From UBA7430 sp002478765 (GTDB lineage Bacteria > Bacteroidota > Bacteroidia > Flavobacteriales > UBA7430), in contig CALSTU010000004.1 in NCBI GenBank assembly GCA_943789355.1, positions 186,001 to 250,000 on the forward strand: a stretch of 64,000 bases of DNA, given 5' to 3'. This document shows positions 1-8,975 of this stretch, one piece after another (position 1 is the first letter of the stretch; each line of letters starts with the position of its first letter). The translations under genes were made by a program, and so were the position numbers. The notes under the pieces were generated by a model. It was not told where the DNA came from. It saw only the letters and a program-made list of their open reading frames with translations, and did not search any database.

Positions 1-1012
1 ATTGGTTATGGAAATTATGATTGTTTTTGAAAAAATCGCTTTTATTCCCTTCAAAAGATTTTGTTAATAATCCTCGTGCATCACCTACACCATAACCCAA
101 AATTGGCTTCTTAAGAATCAGTTGAATGCCGTGATTCCACAAATGAGCTCTTGGGTTGGTGTGTTTAGATGAGACCCCCACAAAGCTTTCAAATTCATTT
201 TTGGCATCAATGATTCGCGAACTCGTATTGGGGATCATCAAGATGCAGAGTAAAAAAAAACTCGTCCCCAGAATCAATAATCGCAAACGAGATTTTGAGA
301 GCAGGTTTGCGTTAAATAGTTTGAACGTACTTACAGTGAAAACCAATACAAAAGCAATATAAAAAATGCGGCTCGATAAAAGTACCAGAGAAATAAGTAG
401 AAGAACCATGCCAGCCAGCCACCAAAACTTCTTTCCTTGATTTGTTAAAACCTGGTGTGCTGCGATGAACACCGCAAAGGAATAATACCAAGAAACATAA
501 TGCGGTTGTCGAGGTAAAAAATGTGTCAATTCCACATAGAAAAAAACCTCTGAACGACTGGTTTCTATGTATCTAATCGATGAAAGGATAATGTCCGAGG
601 CTGCCATAAACATCATCAACAATGCAAAGACTTTCAAAACTTGAAATCGTTTATGATTGGATATAAAAAAAGTGCTCGTGATGAAAAGAGGCAGTAAAAA
701 AAGCGATGTCTTCAAAAGCAGATCATTCCAACCTACTGAAGTATTCTCCGTGTATGCCATACTGATTAAATGAAGCAGGTAAAATAGCATCATGACAATA
801 GCCAAAGGTTGGCTAAACAAAGCCTGAAACTTCTCTTTGAACGAGAAACTAAAAATCCAGGTTAAACCTATGGCTATCAATCCTAATGTGGAGGGAATCT
901 TGAAAAAGTCTTGCGTAAGTATTCCAACAACGATACTTAAACACGCATAAAAATAATACCTTGAGTGGAGGTTCTGATTATTCACTTCCGGAGCCCGATA
1001 AAATACCTTCAT
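1..1012 (-). CDS. O-antigen ligase family membrane protein (partial, C-terminus cut by window edge)
   Basis: The minus strand is open from an ATG at 1012 to the window edge, about 337 codons with no stop. The product is a multi-pass membrane protein with long hydrophobic segments near residues 22-45, 60-75 and 85-100, and again past 190. Near the cut end it has ILGYGVGDARG followed by NNHNFHNQ, which resembles the loop motif of the Wzy_C (O-antigen ligase/polymerase) family. Known family members join or polymerise O-antigen at the periplasmic face of the inner membrane. The ATG overlaps the end of the S41 protease gene by 35 nt; an in-frame GTG at 985 would reduce this to 8 nt and is an equally plausible start. 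The specific substrate cannot be told. Confidence 0.75.
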   Translation of the reverse strand, partial: MKVFYRAPEVNNQNLHSRYYFYACLSIVVGILTQDFFKIPSTLGLIAIGLTWIFSFSFKEKFQALFSQPLAIVMMLFYLLHLISMAYTENTSVGWNDLLLKTSLFLLPLFITSTFFISNHKRFQVLKVFALLMMFMAASDIILSSIRYIETSRSEVFFYVELTHFLPRQPHYVSWYYSFAVFIAAHQVLTNQGKKFWWLAGMVLLLISLVLLSSRIFYIAFVLVFTVSTFKLFNANLLSKSRLRLLILGTSFFLLCILMIPNTSSRIIDAKNEFESFVGVSSKHTNPRAHLWNHGIQLILKKPILGYGVGDARGLLTKSFEGNKSDFFKNNHNFHNQ

Positions 1013-2639
1013 AACGTTCCAGGTCGTTTAAGACCGATATTGCCTCATTCAACACAGGGTCGTTTGCTAAAGAAGCTACTACGCTTCCTTCTTGGTAATG
1101 ATATCGAGTCATTAGTTCACTCAAAATCAACTCTGAAATCTGTGATTGATATTTATGGATGTCATCTTCCTTGTAACTCAATAATTTTTTCTGCAATACC
1201 TCTAAATCATCTTTAAACTCAGCGTACTCATCTTCAGCGTGATTTATCAAATCAGCCAATTCCTTTTCTGTACTCGTTTCATACTCGTAGTCTTTGTCGG
1301 ATAAAAATGAAACAAAATCTTCATACAAGGCGTCATCAATTTGATATATTCCCGGAGCGCCTATTGTGTCGTTTTCAAGAACAAATTGTGTCGCGTAATC
1401 AAAGATCAATTGTTTTGAAACCAAGCTTCCCAATATTTCTGCATAGCCTTCTTTATCAATGACAATATCGGGGTCTACACCACCACCATCATATACGGGC
1501 CTTCCGTTTTTGGTTTCAAATGCTGTCTTAAGAGAGTCGGGTACTTTTCCTACACTACCGTCCTCATTTCTGTGTGCATAATCCAAGGCTTGTATACATC
1601 GTCCACTTGGAGTGTAGTATTTAGCCACCGTTACCTTTAGTTGTGAATTATAACTTAACTTCCTAGTCTGTTGGACCAAACCTTTACCGAAACTTTTTTT
1701 ACCAATAATCACACCGCGATCTAAATCTTGCATTGTACCCGAAACAATTTCTGAGGCCGATGCGGAACTCTGATTGATAAGGACGACCAAAGGCATCTCT
1801 TTATCTAAGGGTTCTTTTTTCGTCTTGTATGACTTCTCCCAATCTTTAATTTTTCCTTTTGTAGAAACTACCTCCAAGCCTTTATCAATAAAAAGGTTGC
1901 AGAGATTGACAGACTCATTCAACAAGCCTCCTGGGTTGCTTCTGAGGTCAAGAACCAATCCCTTTACGTCATTTTCTTCTTTCAGCTCTATGATTGCATC
2001 CTTAACTTCTTTGGAACAATTTCTGGTAAAGCTTCTCAAACGAACGTAAGCAATACCATCTTCAACCATGCCCATGTAGGGGATAGACTTAACCTTCACC
2101 TCTTCTCGGGTGAATGTTTTTTGGATTTTCTTGTCGGTTCCGGGTCTTTCAATAAGCAAATTTACCTCAACTCCGGGTTGCCCTTTTAAGACAGAACTTA
2201 CGTCCTGTGTAGATTTTCCCTTAACGGACTTGCCGTCAATTTCGAGTAATTTATCTCCTGCCTTCAGCCCCGCCTTATCCGCAGGGAAACCTCTGTAAGG
2301 TTCCGAAATGATAACATAATCGTTTCGTTTTCTGATCGTTGCACCAATACCCCCATATTGACCCGTGGTTTGAAAACGGAAATCTTCAATCTCTGACTCA
2401 GGAATATACGTTGTGTATGGATCCAAACTCTTAAGCATGGAGTCAATAGCCTTTTCAATCATTTCTCCAGGCTTAGTTTCGTCAACGTAATAGACATTCA
2501 CTTCTCGAAATAGGGAGGTGAAAATGTCAAGATTCTTGCTAACTTCAAAATAACCAGAAACAAAGGCAAATGAAGAAATTGAAATCAATCCAATACAAAA
2601 CCAAAAAGCTAATTTTTTAAATACTGTCTTCATCATCAA
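978..2639 (-). CDS. S41 family C-terminal processing peptidase
   Basis: This 553-residue protein is a carboxyl-terminal processing protease. An N-terminal membrane segment or signal (about residues 9-30) is followed by a PDZ domain (about 95-165, with GIGATI and GLKAGDKLLEIDG) and the S41 catalytic domain. The nucleophile lies in NQSSASASEI (about 289-298) and the general-base lysine in FGKGLVQQ (about K319), forming the Ser/Lys dyad of this family. A C-terminal helical tail of about 130 residues follows. It should act in the periplasm on exported or damaged proteins. The gene lies 5 nt downstream of yidD, in a run with rnpA. The start has three consecutive Met codons, so the exact first residue is uncertain. 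Confidence 0.92.
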   Translation of the reverse strand: MMMKTVFKKLAFWFCIGLISISSFAFVSGYFEVSKNLDIFTSLFREVNVYYVDETKPGEMIEKAIDSMLKSLDPYTTYIPESEIEDFRFQTTGQYGGIGATIRKRNDYVIISEPYRGFPADKAGLKAGDKLLEIDGKSVKGKSTQDVSSVLKGQPGVEVNLLIERPGTDKKIQKTFTREEVKVKSIPYMGMVEDGIAYVRLRSFTRNCSKEVKDAIIELKEENDVKGLVLDLRSNPGGLLNESVNLCNLFIDKGLEVVSTKGKIKDWEKSYKTKKEPLDKEMPLVVLINQSSASASEIVSGTMQDLDRGVIIGKKSFGKGLVQQTRKLSYNSQLKVTVAKYYTPSGRCIQALDYAHRNEDGSVGKVPDSLKTAFETKNGRPVYDGGGVDPDIVIDKEGYAEILGSLVSKQLIFDYATQFVLENDTIGAPGIYQIDDALYEDFVSFLSDKDYEYETSTEKELADLINHAEDEYAEFKDDLEVLQKKLLSYKEDDIHKYQSQISELILSELMTRYHYQEGSVVASLANDPVLNEAISVLNDLERYEGILSGSGSE

Positions 2640-2644
2640 AATAT

Positions 2645-2872
2645 TTAAGGCACTGGGTCATAACCGCTTCCACCCCAAGGGTGGCATGAGCTGATCCTTT
2701 TTATTGTTAAGAGAAACCCTTTTCTCAAGCCGTGTTTTTCAAACGCTTTGATCGAATAGGCAGAACACGTTGGAGCATATCTGCAAGCAGCAGGTGTCCA
2801 TGGCGAAATAACTTTTTGATAGAGCTTTATCAAAAAAATAAAAACTTGCTTAAGTAACTTTTTCAGCATCAA
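2645..2872 (-). CDS. yidD: Membrane protein insertion efficiency factor YidD
   Basis: This 75-residue protein has the YidD signature: an amphipathic N-terminal helix (FIFLIKLYQKVISPW), then CRYAPTCSAYSIKAFEKHG and a final HPWGGSGYDPVP. The family helps the Sec/YidC machinery place proteins in the inner membrane. The start overlaps the rnpA end by 23 nt, the usual rnpA-yidD arrangement, and translation is probably coupled. The length fits the family. Confidence 0.95.
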   Translation of the reverse strand: MMLKKLLKQVFIFLIKLYQKVISPWTPAACRYAPTCSAYSIKAFEKHGLRKGFLLTIKRISSCHPWGGSGYDPVP

Positions 2873-3230
2873 CTATAAAACGTTTAAAAACCGATTTTAA
2901 TTTTGGCTCCAAATCGATTGTTTTCATTTTTTTATTCGAAGTGTAAATAAGTAGAATGGCATAATGCGCTGTGAGCTTATTGTACCAGTCTGCTTTATTA
3001 ACTCGATAAATATCGGTTATCCTACGCTTCATCTGATTCCGATCAACCGCTAAAGGAAATCTTTTTTTAGATACAGAAAAAGCAATTCGAATCGGAAACT
3101 CTTGTTGCGCATCGACCTTCTTCCAAACCAAAACAAAAGGATGTTTTTTAGCAGAATTGCCCTCAGTAATTAATTCTTCTAAGGCAACTTTACTCTTTAA
3201 TCTTTCGGTCTTTTGAAAGGTTTGATGCAT
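2850..3230 (-). CDS. rnpA: Ribonuclease P protein component
   Basis: The 126-residue product is the protein subunit of RNase P, which with the catalytic RNA trims the 5' leader of pre-tRNAs. The family motif appears as AFSVSKKRFPLAVDRNQMKRRITDIYR, with the conserved basic RNR-like helix in the form DRNQMKRR. It is followed by yidD as in most bacteria. No rpmH is adjacent; an intrinsic terminator at 3261-3283 separates rnpA from hemD upstream. Confidence 0.95.
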   Translation of the reverse strand: MHQTFQKTERLKSKVALEELITEGNSAKKHPFVLVWKKVDAQQEFPIRIAFSVSKKRFPLAVDRNQMKRRITDIYRVNKADWYNKLTAHYAILLIYTSNKKMKTIDLEPKLKSVFKRFIVDAEKVT

Positions 3231-3252
3231 AGCTTTGTAAATGTAAAAAAAA

Positions 3253-3283
3253 ACAATAAAAAAGGGCGATAAAATCGCCCTTT
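3253..3283 (-). terminator. Intrinsic terminator downstream of hemD
   Basis: A perfect 10-bp inverted repeat (AAAGGGCGAT / ATCGCCCTTT, 3261-3270 and 3274-3283) with a 3-nt loop is followed on the minus strand by a T-rich tract. It lies between the hemD stop and the rnpA start, so it should end the DUF4271-hemD transcript. Confidence 0.85.
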
Positions 3284-3302
3284 CAATCGTGAATTTTAAA
3301 AT

Positions 3303-4049
3303 CTATTTTTTGTTCGCATCCTTGATGTACTGCTCGAGAGCCATAGTCATCGAAGGTGCCTTCACCGAAGGAGCTTCTATATTAACTTTTAAGCCAGCCT
3401 CACCGACCGCTTTAACCGTCGTTTGACCAAAAGCTGCTATTCGTGTGTTGTTCTGCACAAAATTAGGGAAATTTTGGAGTAAAGACTTAATACCAGAAGG
3501 GCTGAAAAAGACCAAAATGTCATAAAACACATCTTCTAAGTCAGACAAATCACTGCATACTGTATTGTACAAAATGGCTCTGGTATAGTTAATTTTGTTA
3601 TCCTCCAGCAGTTTGGGGATAATCGGCTTCAGTAAATCTGAAGAAGGCAATAAAAAGTTTTCAGATTTATGCTTTTTGATGGTATCAATCAAATCTACAA
3701 ACATCTGCTTTCCAAAATAAATTTTGCGCTTTCTGTATGTAATGTATTTCTGCAAGTAGAATGCGATGGCTTCAGACATACAAAAGTACTTCATCGATGT
3801 TGGCACATCGAATCGCATCTCTTCACATACTCGAAAATAATGGTCAACAGCATTTCTACTGGTCAATATAACGGCAGTATGTTCCGAAAATGACACTTTC
3901 TGCTGTCTGACTTCTGCAGCTGATACGCCTTCGACATGAATAAAAGGGCGGAAATCTACATTCACCTTTTGCTTACGAGCCAAATCGTGATATGGGGAAG
4001 CATCACTCTTGGGTTCTGGCTGAGAAACAAGAATCGTTTTTACTTTCAA
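3303..4049 (-). CDS. hemD: Uroporphyrinogen-III synthase
   Basis: This 248-residue protein matches the two-lobed HemD fold: KTILVSQPEPKSDASPYHDLARK at the start, VILTSRNAVDHYF in the first lobe, and the diagnostic VFFSPSGIKSLLQNFP plus AAFGQTTVKAVGEAGLKVNIEA in the second. It closes hydroxymethylbilane to uroporphyrinogen III, the branch point for heme and siroheme. The sumT gene at 51877-52665 uses its product. HemD sequences diverge strongly, but the adjacent DUF4271 gene is a Bacteroidetes hallmark that supports the call. It is probably co-transcribed with DUF4271 (61-nt gap). Confidence 0.9.
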   Translation of the reverse strand: MKVKTILVSQPEPKSDASPYHDLARKQKVNVDFRPFIHVEGVSAAEVRQQKVSFSEHTAVILTSRNAVDHYFRVCEEMRFDVPTSMKYFCMSEAIAFYLQKYITYRKRKIYFGKQMFVDLIDTIKKHKSENFLLPSSDLLKPIIPKLLEDNKINYTRAILYNTVCSDLSDLEDVFYDILVFFSPSGIKSLLQNFPNFVQNNTRIAAFGQTTVKAVGEAGLKVNIEAPSVKAPSMTMALEQYIKDANKK

Positions 4050-4110
4050 ATCTTCTATCGTTTTAGGTATTTTTCTACAAAATACAGCAGCTTAAAACTG
4101 GGGCTGCTAT

Positions 4111-4761
4111 TCAACAATTTAAACCAACTAGCAACCATAAAAATGGTGCTATTTCAAAAATGCAAATGTATAAAATAATATGCAAAAAACCCAAAGAAAA
4201 TCGAATTGGAATGCGAATGAGTGTCTTAACCCTACCAGCAATTAACAACAGCAAAGCTATTGACAATAAAACACTTAAGACTTTGAAAGTTAATAAATCA
4301 ATAAGGTAGATGTAAATCATGAGCACGACAACAGGCGTAAAAAAAAGATTCGCATATTGAACCGACAACAAACTATATTCCGTAAAAAAACTCTGCTTCT
4401 TAAACAGAATGCTGGACAAGTAAAGTGTTGACCACTTTAATCCTAAATAAGACACCATAATTGCCAATGCGTCCAGGAACAAAAAAGCAAAATAAGAAGC
4501 TCTTGAATCGTATTCTAAAAAAAGACTCAATAAAAAGGACGCAGACAATACAGAGGATACGGTTAGAAGAATACTAAAAGGCTCTAATATTTTATTAAAA
4601 CGGCCGTAGTTGATGTGATACTGCTTGTTGTAAAAAGATCGAAAAAAATATACAAAGCGTCGTGAATCATTATTGTGTAAGAAAATATAAATAGCGACAA
4701 TCCCAAAAAAAAGGAGTAGTGTCCAATTCGATTGAGACGGTTCTCTGAGTACTTCGATCAT
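4111..4761 (-). CDS. DUF4271 domain-containing membrane protein
   Basis: The 216-residue protein has about six to seven hydrophobic helices, with the motif FYNKQYHINYGRFNKILEPFS after the first. It matches the Bacteroidetes DUF4271 family, which is usually encoded directly upstream of hemD as here. Function is unknown; a link to heme synthesis is suggested only by gene order. A TAnnTTTG-like element (4827-4834, minus) lies upstream and may drive both genes. Confidence 0.8.
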   Translation of the reverse strand: MIEVLREPSQSNWTLLLFFGIVAIYIFLHNNDSRRFVYFFRSFYNKQYHINYGRFNKILEPFSILLTVSSVLSASFLLSLFLEYDSRASYFAFLFLDALAIMVSYLGLKWSTLYLSSILFKKQSFFTEYSLLSVQYANLFFTPVVVLMIYIYLIDLLTFKVLSVLLSIALLLLIAGRVKTLIRIPIRFSLGFLHIILYICIFEIAPFLWLLVGLNC

Positions 4762-4992
4762 TCCATACTTTTTAACAAATCTAAAAAAAGAGGCTAGAAA
4801 AACTCAACCTATTGCCAATTATAAATCAAAAATATAGCGTTTGTTTGTCACAAAACGAATGGTGGACTAATTATTGGAGTACTTCACAAGGGAATGATGA
4901 TTCTTTGCGCCAAACAAAATCAAATCATTAAATTCGTACTAGATCACAATGACCATAAATCTAACCTATTTAACAATCTAAAATAATTTATA

Positions 4993-6168
4993 ATGAGCGA
5001 TTTATTTCAAGCACCTGATTATTACAATTTAGATGACTTATTAACTCAAGAGCATATTATGATTCGAGATGCGACACGCGAATGGGTAAAGCGTTCTATT
5101 TCTCCAATCATTGAAGAGAGTTGTCAAAAAGCAGTATTTCCAAAACACATCATTCCAGAGTTAGCTTCAATTGGTGCTTTTGGACCCTACATCCCTTTAG
5201 AATATGGTGGTGCTGGACTCGATCAAATCTCTTACGGATTAATCATGCAAGAACTTGAGAGAGGTGATTCCGGGATTCGATCTACAGCATCTGTTCAATC
5301 CTCATTAGTTATGTATCCAATCTATAAGTATGGCAACGAATTACAAAGAAAAAAATACCTCCCAAAACTAGCCAGTGGTGAAAAAATTGGATGCTTTGGG
5401 CTTACGGAACCCAATTATGGATCAAATCCAAGTGACATGGAAACCCACTTCAAAGAAATGGACGACCACTACGTGTTAAATGGAGCTAAAATGTGGATCT
5501 CTAACGCTCCTTTTGCTGACTTAGCTATCGTGTGGGCAAAAAATGAAAAAGGTCGAATACACGGCTTAATTGTTGAGCGAGGTATGGAAGGTTTTAGTAC
5601 ACCTGAGACTCACAATAAGTGGTCTCTCAGAGCTTCTGCTACGGGCGAATTGGTGTTTGATAATGTGAAAGTTCCCAAAGAAAATCTATTGCCAAACAAA
5701 AGTGGCTTAACAGCCCCATTGGGTTGCTTAGATTCTGCACGATTTGGCATTGCCTGGGGGGCTATAGGAGCTGCTATGGATTGTTATGATACCGCATTGC
5801 GGTATGCAAAAGAACGCATTCAATTTGACAAACCAATTGGAGCTTTCCAACTGCAACAAAAAAAACTAGCTGAAATGATTACTGAAATCACAAAAGCACA
5901 ACTATTAACCTACCGCCTGGGGCAACTTCGAAATCAAAATCAAGCAACATCACCACAAATCTCCATGGCGAAAAGAAATAACGTAGACATGGCTATGACC
6001 GTTGCCAAAGAAGCTCGTCAAATGTTAGGAGGAATGGGAATCACAGGAGAATACCCAATCATGCGACACATGATGAACCTGGAGTCTGTAGTTACCTACG
6101 AAGGAACTCACGACATTCACCTATTGATTACAGGGCTAGACATCACAGGCTTAAACGCTTTCAAATAA
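4993..6168 (+). CDS. Acyl-CoA dehydrogenase, glutaryl-CoA dehydrogenase type
   Basis: This 391-residue flavoenzyme has the three acyl-CoA dehydrogenase domains: helical N-terminus, middle beta domain with CFGLTEPNYGSNPSDM and KMWISNAPFADLAIVWA, and C-terminal helical domain with RIQFDKPIGAFQLQQKKLA. The catalytic glutamate is in TYEGTHDIH near the C-terminus. PLEYGGAGLDQISYGLIMQELERGDSGIRS and RASATGELVFDNVKVP are typical of glutaryl-CoA dehydrogenases, which oxidise and decarboxylate glutaryl-CoA to crotonyl-CoA in lysine and tryptophan breakdown. It stands alone, with no electron-transfer flavoprotein genes nearby. General acyl-CoA dehydrogenase activity is secure; the glutaryl specificity is inferred. 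Confidence 0.88.
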   Translation: MSDLFQAPDYYNLDDLLTQEHIMIRDATREWVKRSISPIIEESCQKAVFPKHIIPELASIGAFGPYIPLEYGGAGLDQISYGLIMQELERGDSGIRSTASVQSSLVMYPIYKYGNELQRKKYLPKLASGEKIGCFGLTEPNYGSNPSDMETHFKEMDDHYVLNGAKMWISNAPFADLAIVWAKNEKGRIHGLIVERGMEGFSTPETHNKWSLRASATGELVFDNVKVPKENLLPNKSGLTAPLGCLDSARFGIAWGAIGAAMDCYDTALRYAKERIQFDKPIGAFQLQQKKLAEMITEITKAQLLTYRLGQLRNQNQATSPQISMAKRNNVDMAMTVAKEARQMLGGMGITGEYPIMRHMMNLESVVTYEGTHDIHLLITGLDITGLNAFK

Positions 6169-6238
6169 ACACACAATAAATAATTCACTTAAATCGTTTT
6201 TACTACAGATAACAACCACAATAAATTAAGCCAAATCA

Positions 6239-7501
6239 TTGAAAAATAAAGCCATTCGTAATATTGCCATTTTGGGAAGTATCGCAATTGCGGGAGTTAT
6301 TAGCGTGCAGATTTATTGGATTAACCAAGCCCTGAATCTGCAGCAAAAGCAATTTCAAGAAGGTGTTTTTATCTCACTAAAAAGAGTTGCTGAACGAATA
6401 TCTGCCTACAATAAAATGGACTCCCCAGCAACCAACACCGTAAAACAAATTTCATCAGACTACTACATTGTAAATGTTCGGGAAGCAATCGACGCAAACA
6501 TTTTAAAGCTGTATTTGAGCGATGAGTTTGATAAAATGAATGTTCAAACCGACTATGAATATGCTATCTATGACTGTTCGAGTGAAAAAATGGTCTACGG
6601 AGAGTATGTTTCATTTCAAGAAAATAAAACTAAAATACGTGCTGGAGAACTCCCAAAATACAACGATTTTATCTATTATTTTGGTGTAAACTTCCCCAAC
6701 CAGACCTCTTACTTGATGGCTGGTAATCGCTTGTGGATCTTTTTTTCTGGCTTACTTTTTCTAACCGTTATTTTTTTCGTTTATGCGCTAAGCATCATCC
6801 TTCGTCAAAAGCGTCTATCGGAACTCCAAAAAGAGTTTATAAACAATATGACTCACGAATTTAAAACACCTATTTCAACCATTCTTATAGCGTCTGACGC
6901 TTTGCTTGAAGATGAGGTCGTTAAAGATAAAAAAGACTTAGTCAACTATTCTCAAATCATCAAGGAGCAGAATGAACGACTCAACAGACAGGTTGAAAAA
7001 ATGCTTCAAATTACCGAAATAGAAAGAGCAGAAGTTGAGCTAAACAAAGAGCACATAAGCCTTCATGAGACTATAAACTCTATAATTAGCAGTGTTGAAA
7101 TTAAATTATCCAAACATCAAGGAAGTCTCAAAACAAACCTAATCGCCGAAAATGATTTGATCCTCTGTGACAAACTTCACCTAACCAACATCATTTACAA
7201 CCTCATCGATAACGCTATTAAATATTCCAAAGCCCAGCCTAAAATTGAGGTTGAAACTAGCGAAAAGAATGGGTGTTTAGAGCTTACAATCTCAGACAAT
7301 GGAATCGGTATCGCAAAAGAACACCTTTCTGAAGTTAAGAATAAGTTTTTTAGAGTTCCAACAGGTAAAGTTCATAATGTAAAAGGCTTCGGATTAGGAT
7401 TGTATTATGTAAACCAGGTCTGTAAAGCTCATCAATGGCATTGGGAAATTCAAAGCACCTTAGGAAAAGGAACCAGAATAATTTTCAAAATAAAAAAGTG
7501 A
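6239..7501 (+). CDS. Two-component sensor histidine kinase
   Basis: This 420-residue kinase starts at a TTG (a stop lies four codons upstream, and no ATG fits). It has a transmembrane helix near residues 8-28, a periplasmic region of about 130 residues, a second helix near 164-187, a HisKA domain with phospho-acceptor H206 in NMTHEFKTP, and an ATPase domain with the N box NLIDNAIKYS, G1 DNGIGI and G2 GFGLGLYYV. The signal sensed is not evident. The response regulator follows 2 nt downstream, so the two are surely co-transcribed partners. Confidence 0.93.
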   Translation: MKNKAIRNIAILGSIAIAGVISVQIYWINQALNLQQKQFQEGVFISLKRVAERISAYNKMDSPATNTVKQISSDYYIVNVREAIDANILKLYLSDEFDKMNVQTDYEYAIYDCSSEKMVYGEYVSFQENKTKIRAGELPKYNDFIYYFGVNFPNQTSYLMAGNRLWIFFSGLLFLTVIFFVYALSIILRQKRLSELQKEFINNMTHEFKTPISTILIASDALLEDEVVKDKKDLVNYSQIIKEQNERLNRQVEKMLQITEIERAEVELNKEHISLHETINSIISSVEIKLSKHQGSLKTNLIAENDLILCDKLHLTNIIYNLIDNAIKYSKAQPKIEVETSEKNGCLELTISDNGIGIAKEHLSEVKNKFFRVPTGKVHNVKGFGLGLYYVNQVCKAHQWHWEIQSTLGKGTRIIFKIKK

Positions 7502-7503
7502 CA

Positions 7504-8184
7504 ATGGCCAAAGTATTGTATGTAGAAGATGATGCAAGTTTAAGTTTTGTAACTCGTGACCAACTTGAAAAAAGAGGATATGAGGTTGTATTCTGTGATA
7601 ATGGAAAAACAGCCTATGAAGTTTTCAAAACCTCGATTTTTGACCTCTGTATTTTTGACGTTATGCTTCCTGAAATTGATGGTTTTGAACTGGCCAAAAA
7701 AATTAGACTGGAAAACACACAGATTCCTATACTTTTCTTGACAGCTCGATCGATGCAAGAAGACAAGCTAGAAGGATTGAAGCTTGGAGGTGATGATTAC
7801 ATGACGAAACCTTTTAACATGGAAGAGCTTAGTCTCAAAATAGAAATCTTTTTAAAACGAAAAGATGTTCGAAAAGAGATTAACGACTTTTACTTTATCG
7901 GTTCATACAAACTCGACGTTCGAGAACAAAAATTGAGCTTTGGAAAAAGTGTAAAGCAACTGACTCTGAAAGAAACAAAACTTTTGTCCCTACTGTCACA
8001 AAAAGAAAATACAATTATTAAACGTGAAAATATTTTATTAAATTTATGGGGGAAAAATGATTATTTTTTGGGCAGAAGCTTAGACGTCTTTATCTCTCGA
8101 TTGAGAAAATACTTAAAAGAAGACGAAAATATATATATAGAAAATATTAGAGGCGTAGGCTTCAAACTTAATGTAAGTAATTAG
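7504..8184 (+). CDS. OmpR-family response regulator
   Basis: The product has a receiver domain (acidic pocket EDD at residues 8-10, phospho-acceptor D52 in FDVMLPEIDG, KPF later) and a C-terminal winged-helix DNA-binding domain (QLTLKETKLLSLLSQ to ENIRGVGFKLNVSN). The start at 7504 is chosen because MAKVLYVEDD is the canonical beginning; the frame is open further upstream to 7435, but that would add 23 non-homologous residues inside the kinase gene. It pairs with the kinase immediately upstream. Confidence 0.94.
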   Translation: MAKVLYVEDDASLSFVTRDQLEKRGYEVVFCDNGKTAYEVFKTSIFDLCIFDVMLPEIDGFELAKKIRLENTQIPILFLTARSMQEDKLEGLKLGGDDYMTKPFNMEELSLKIEIFLKRKDVRKEINDFYFIGSYKLDVREQKLSFGKSVKQLTLKETKLLSLLSQKENTIIKRENILLNLWGKNDYFLGRSLDVFISRLRKYLKEDENIYIENIRGVGFKLNVSN

Positions 8185-8254
8185 AGTCACCCCTCGTCAG
8201 AACAGCTCAGGCTCCCTCTGGCACCAATGTAATATTAATTTAATCTATTTAATA

Positions 8255-8878
8255 ATGAGCATCACTAAAGCACGTTTTTGGAGAAAATTTTATTTGATTT
8301 TTTCTCTCATCCTAGGTATTGTGTCACCCTTATTGTGCTGGTACATGATTCCAGATTTCAATCCAATAACGAAACCCTTATCTTACTTTGGGGTCGCTGA
8401 AATAACAGCTTGGTATTGGAATGCCTCTTTAATCATCATTGCATTTGGCATCTATCTAAATGCACAAAAAGCTACTTTGAAATTATTCTCAAAAATCCGA
8501 GCAAGAAAAGCTTTGGATACTTTGCTGATTATCTCTGTTATATCTTTAATCATCACGGCCTTATTTCCGATGGATAAGACCATCATACACCGGGTTTCAG
8601 CAATTGGCTTCTTTTTAGCATACAATTTATTCATATTTTGCTTTGGAGCACTTAAATCAAGAAAATACATTCGACAAGGAATGTTTTCAATGATTATAGG
8701 CTCAGGCATGTTGCTCAGCTCCCTATTACTCATCCCGTTCCCTAGCTACGGCGTTTTTGAAATCGTCTACTTTCTTATGGCTTTAATCTGGAATGGAAAA
8801 CTGATGTACTCAAGAGTTAAAAAAGAGAGAAAAATCACAGAGGGTCGCCTGTCATTTATAGCCAGTTACTTTTTTTAA
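8255..8878 (+). CDS. DUF998 domain-containing membrane protein
   Basis: This 207-residue protein is mostly hydrophobic, with about six predicted membrane helices (for example around residues 12-33, 50-66, 88-103, 112-130, 140-160 and 165-182). TKPLSYFGVAE and the ALFPMDKTIIHRVSAIGFFLAYN segment are typical of the DUF998 family. The function is unknown. It lies 70 nt after the two-component pair on the same strand and could be its target or simply a neighbour. Confidence 0.65.
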   Translation: MSITKARFWRKFYLIFSLILGIVSPLLCWYMIPDFNPITKPLSYFGVAEITAWYWNASLIIIAFGIYLNAQKATLKLFSKIRARKALDTLLIISVISLIITALFPMDKTIIHRVSAIGFFLAYNLFIFCFGALKSRKYIRQGMFSMIIGSGMLLSSLLLIPFPSYGVFEIVYFLMALIWNGKLMYSRVKKERKITEGRLSFIASYFF

Positions 8879-8946
8879 CACAAAAGATAAACAAATCAAA
8901 TAATAAAGTTTCTATGGTGCTGGGAAGCAATTTCCTTGTAATACCT

Positions 8947-8954
8947 TACTTTTG
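8947..8954 (+). promoter_or_regulatory. Bacteroidetes -7 element upstream of serS
   Basis: TACTTTTG matches the TAnnTTTG consensus of the Bacteroidetes primary sigma factor and sits 21 nt before the serS ATG. No clear TTG -33 element was found at the expected distance. Confidence 0.5.
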
Positions 8955-8975
8955 TTTCCCTAAAGTATAGAGAAT

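Noticed and set aside
7435..7503. Upstream extension of the response regulator
   Set aside because: The extra 23 residues lie in another frame of the kinase gene and do not resemble receiver domains.
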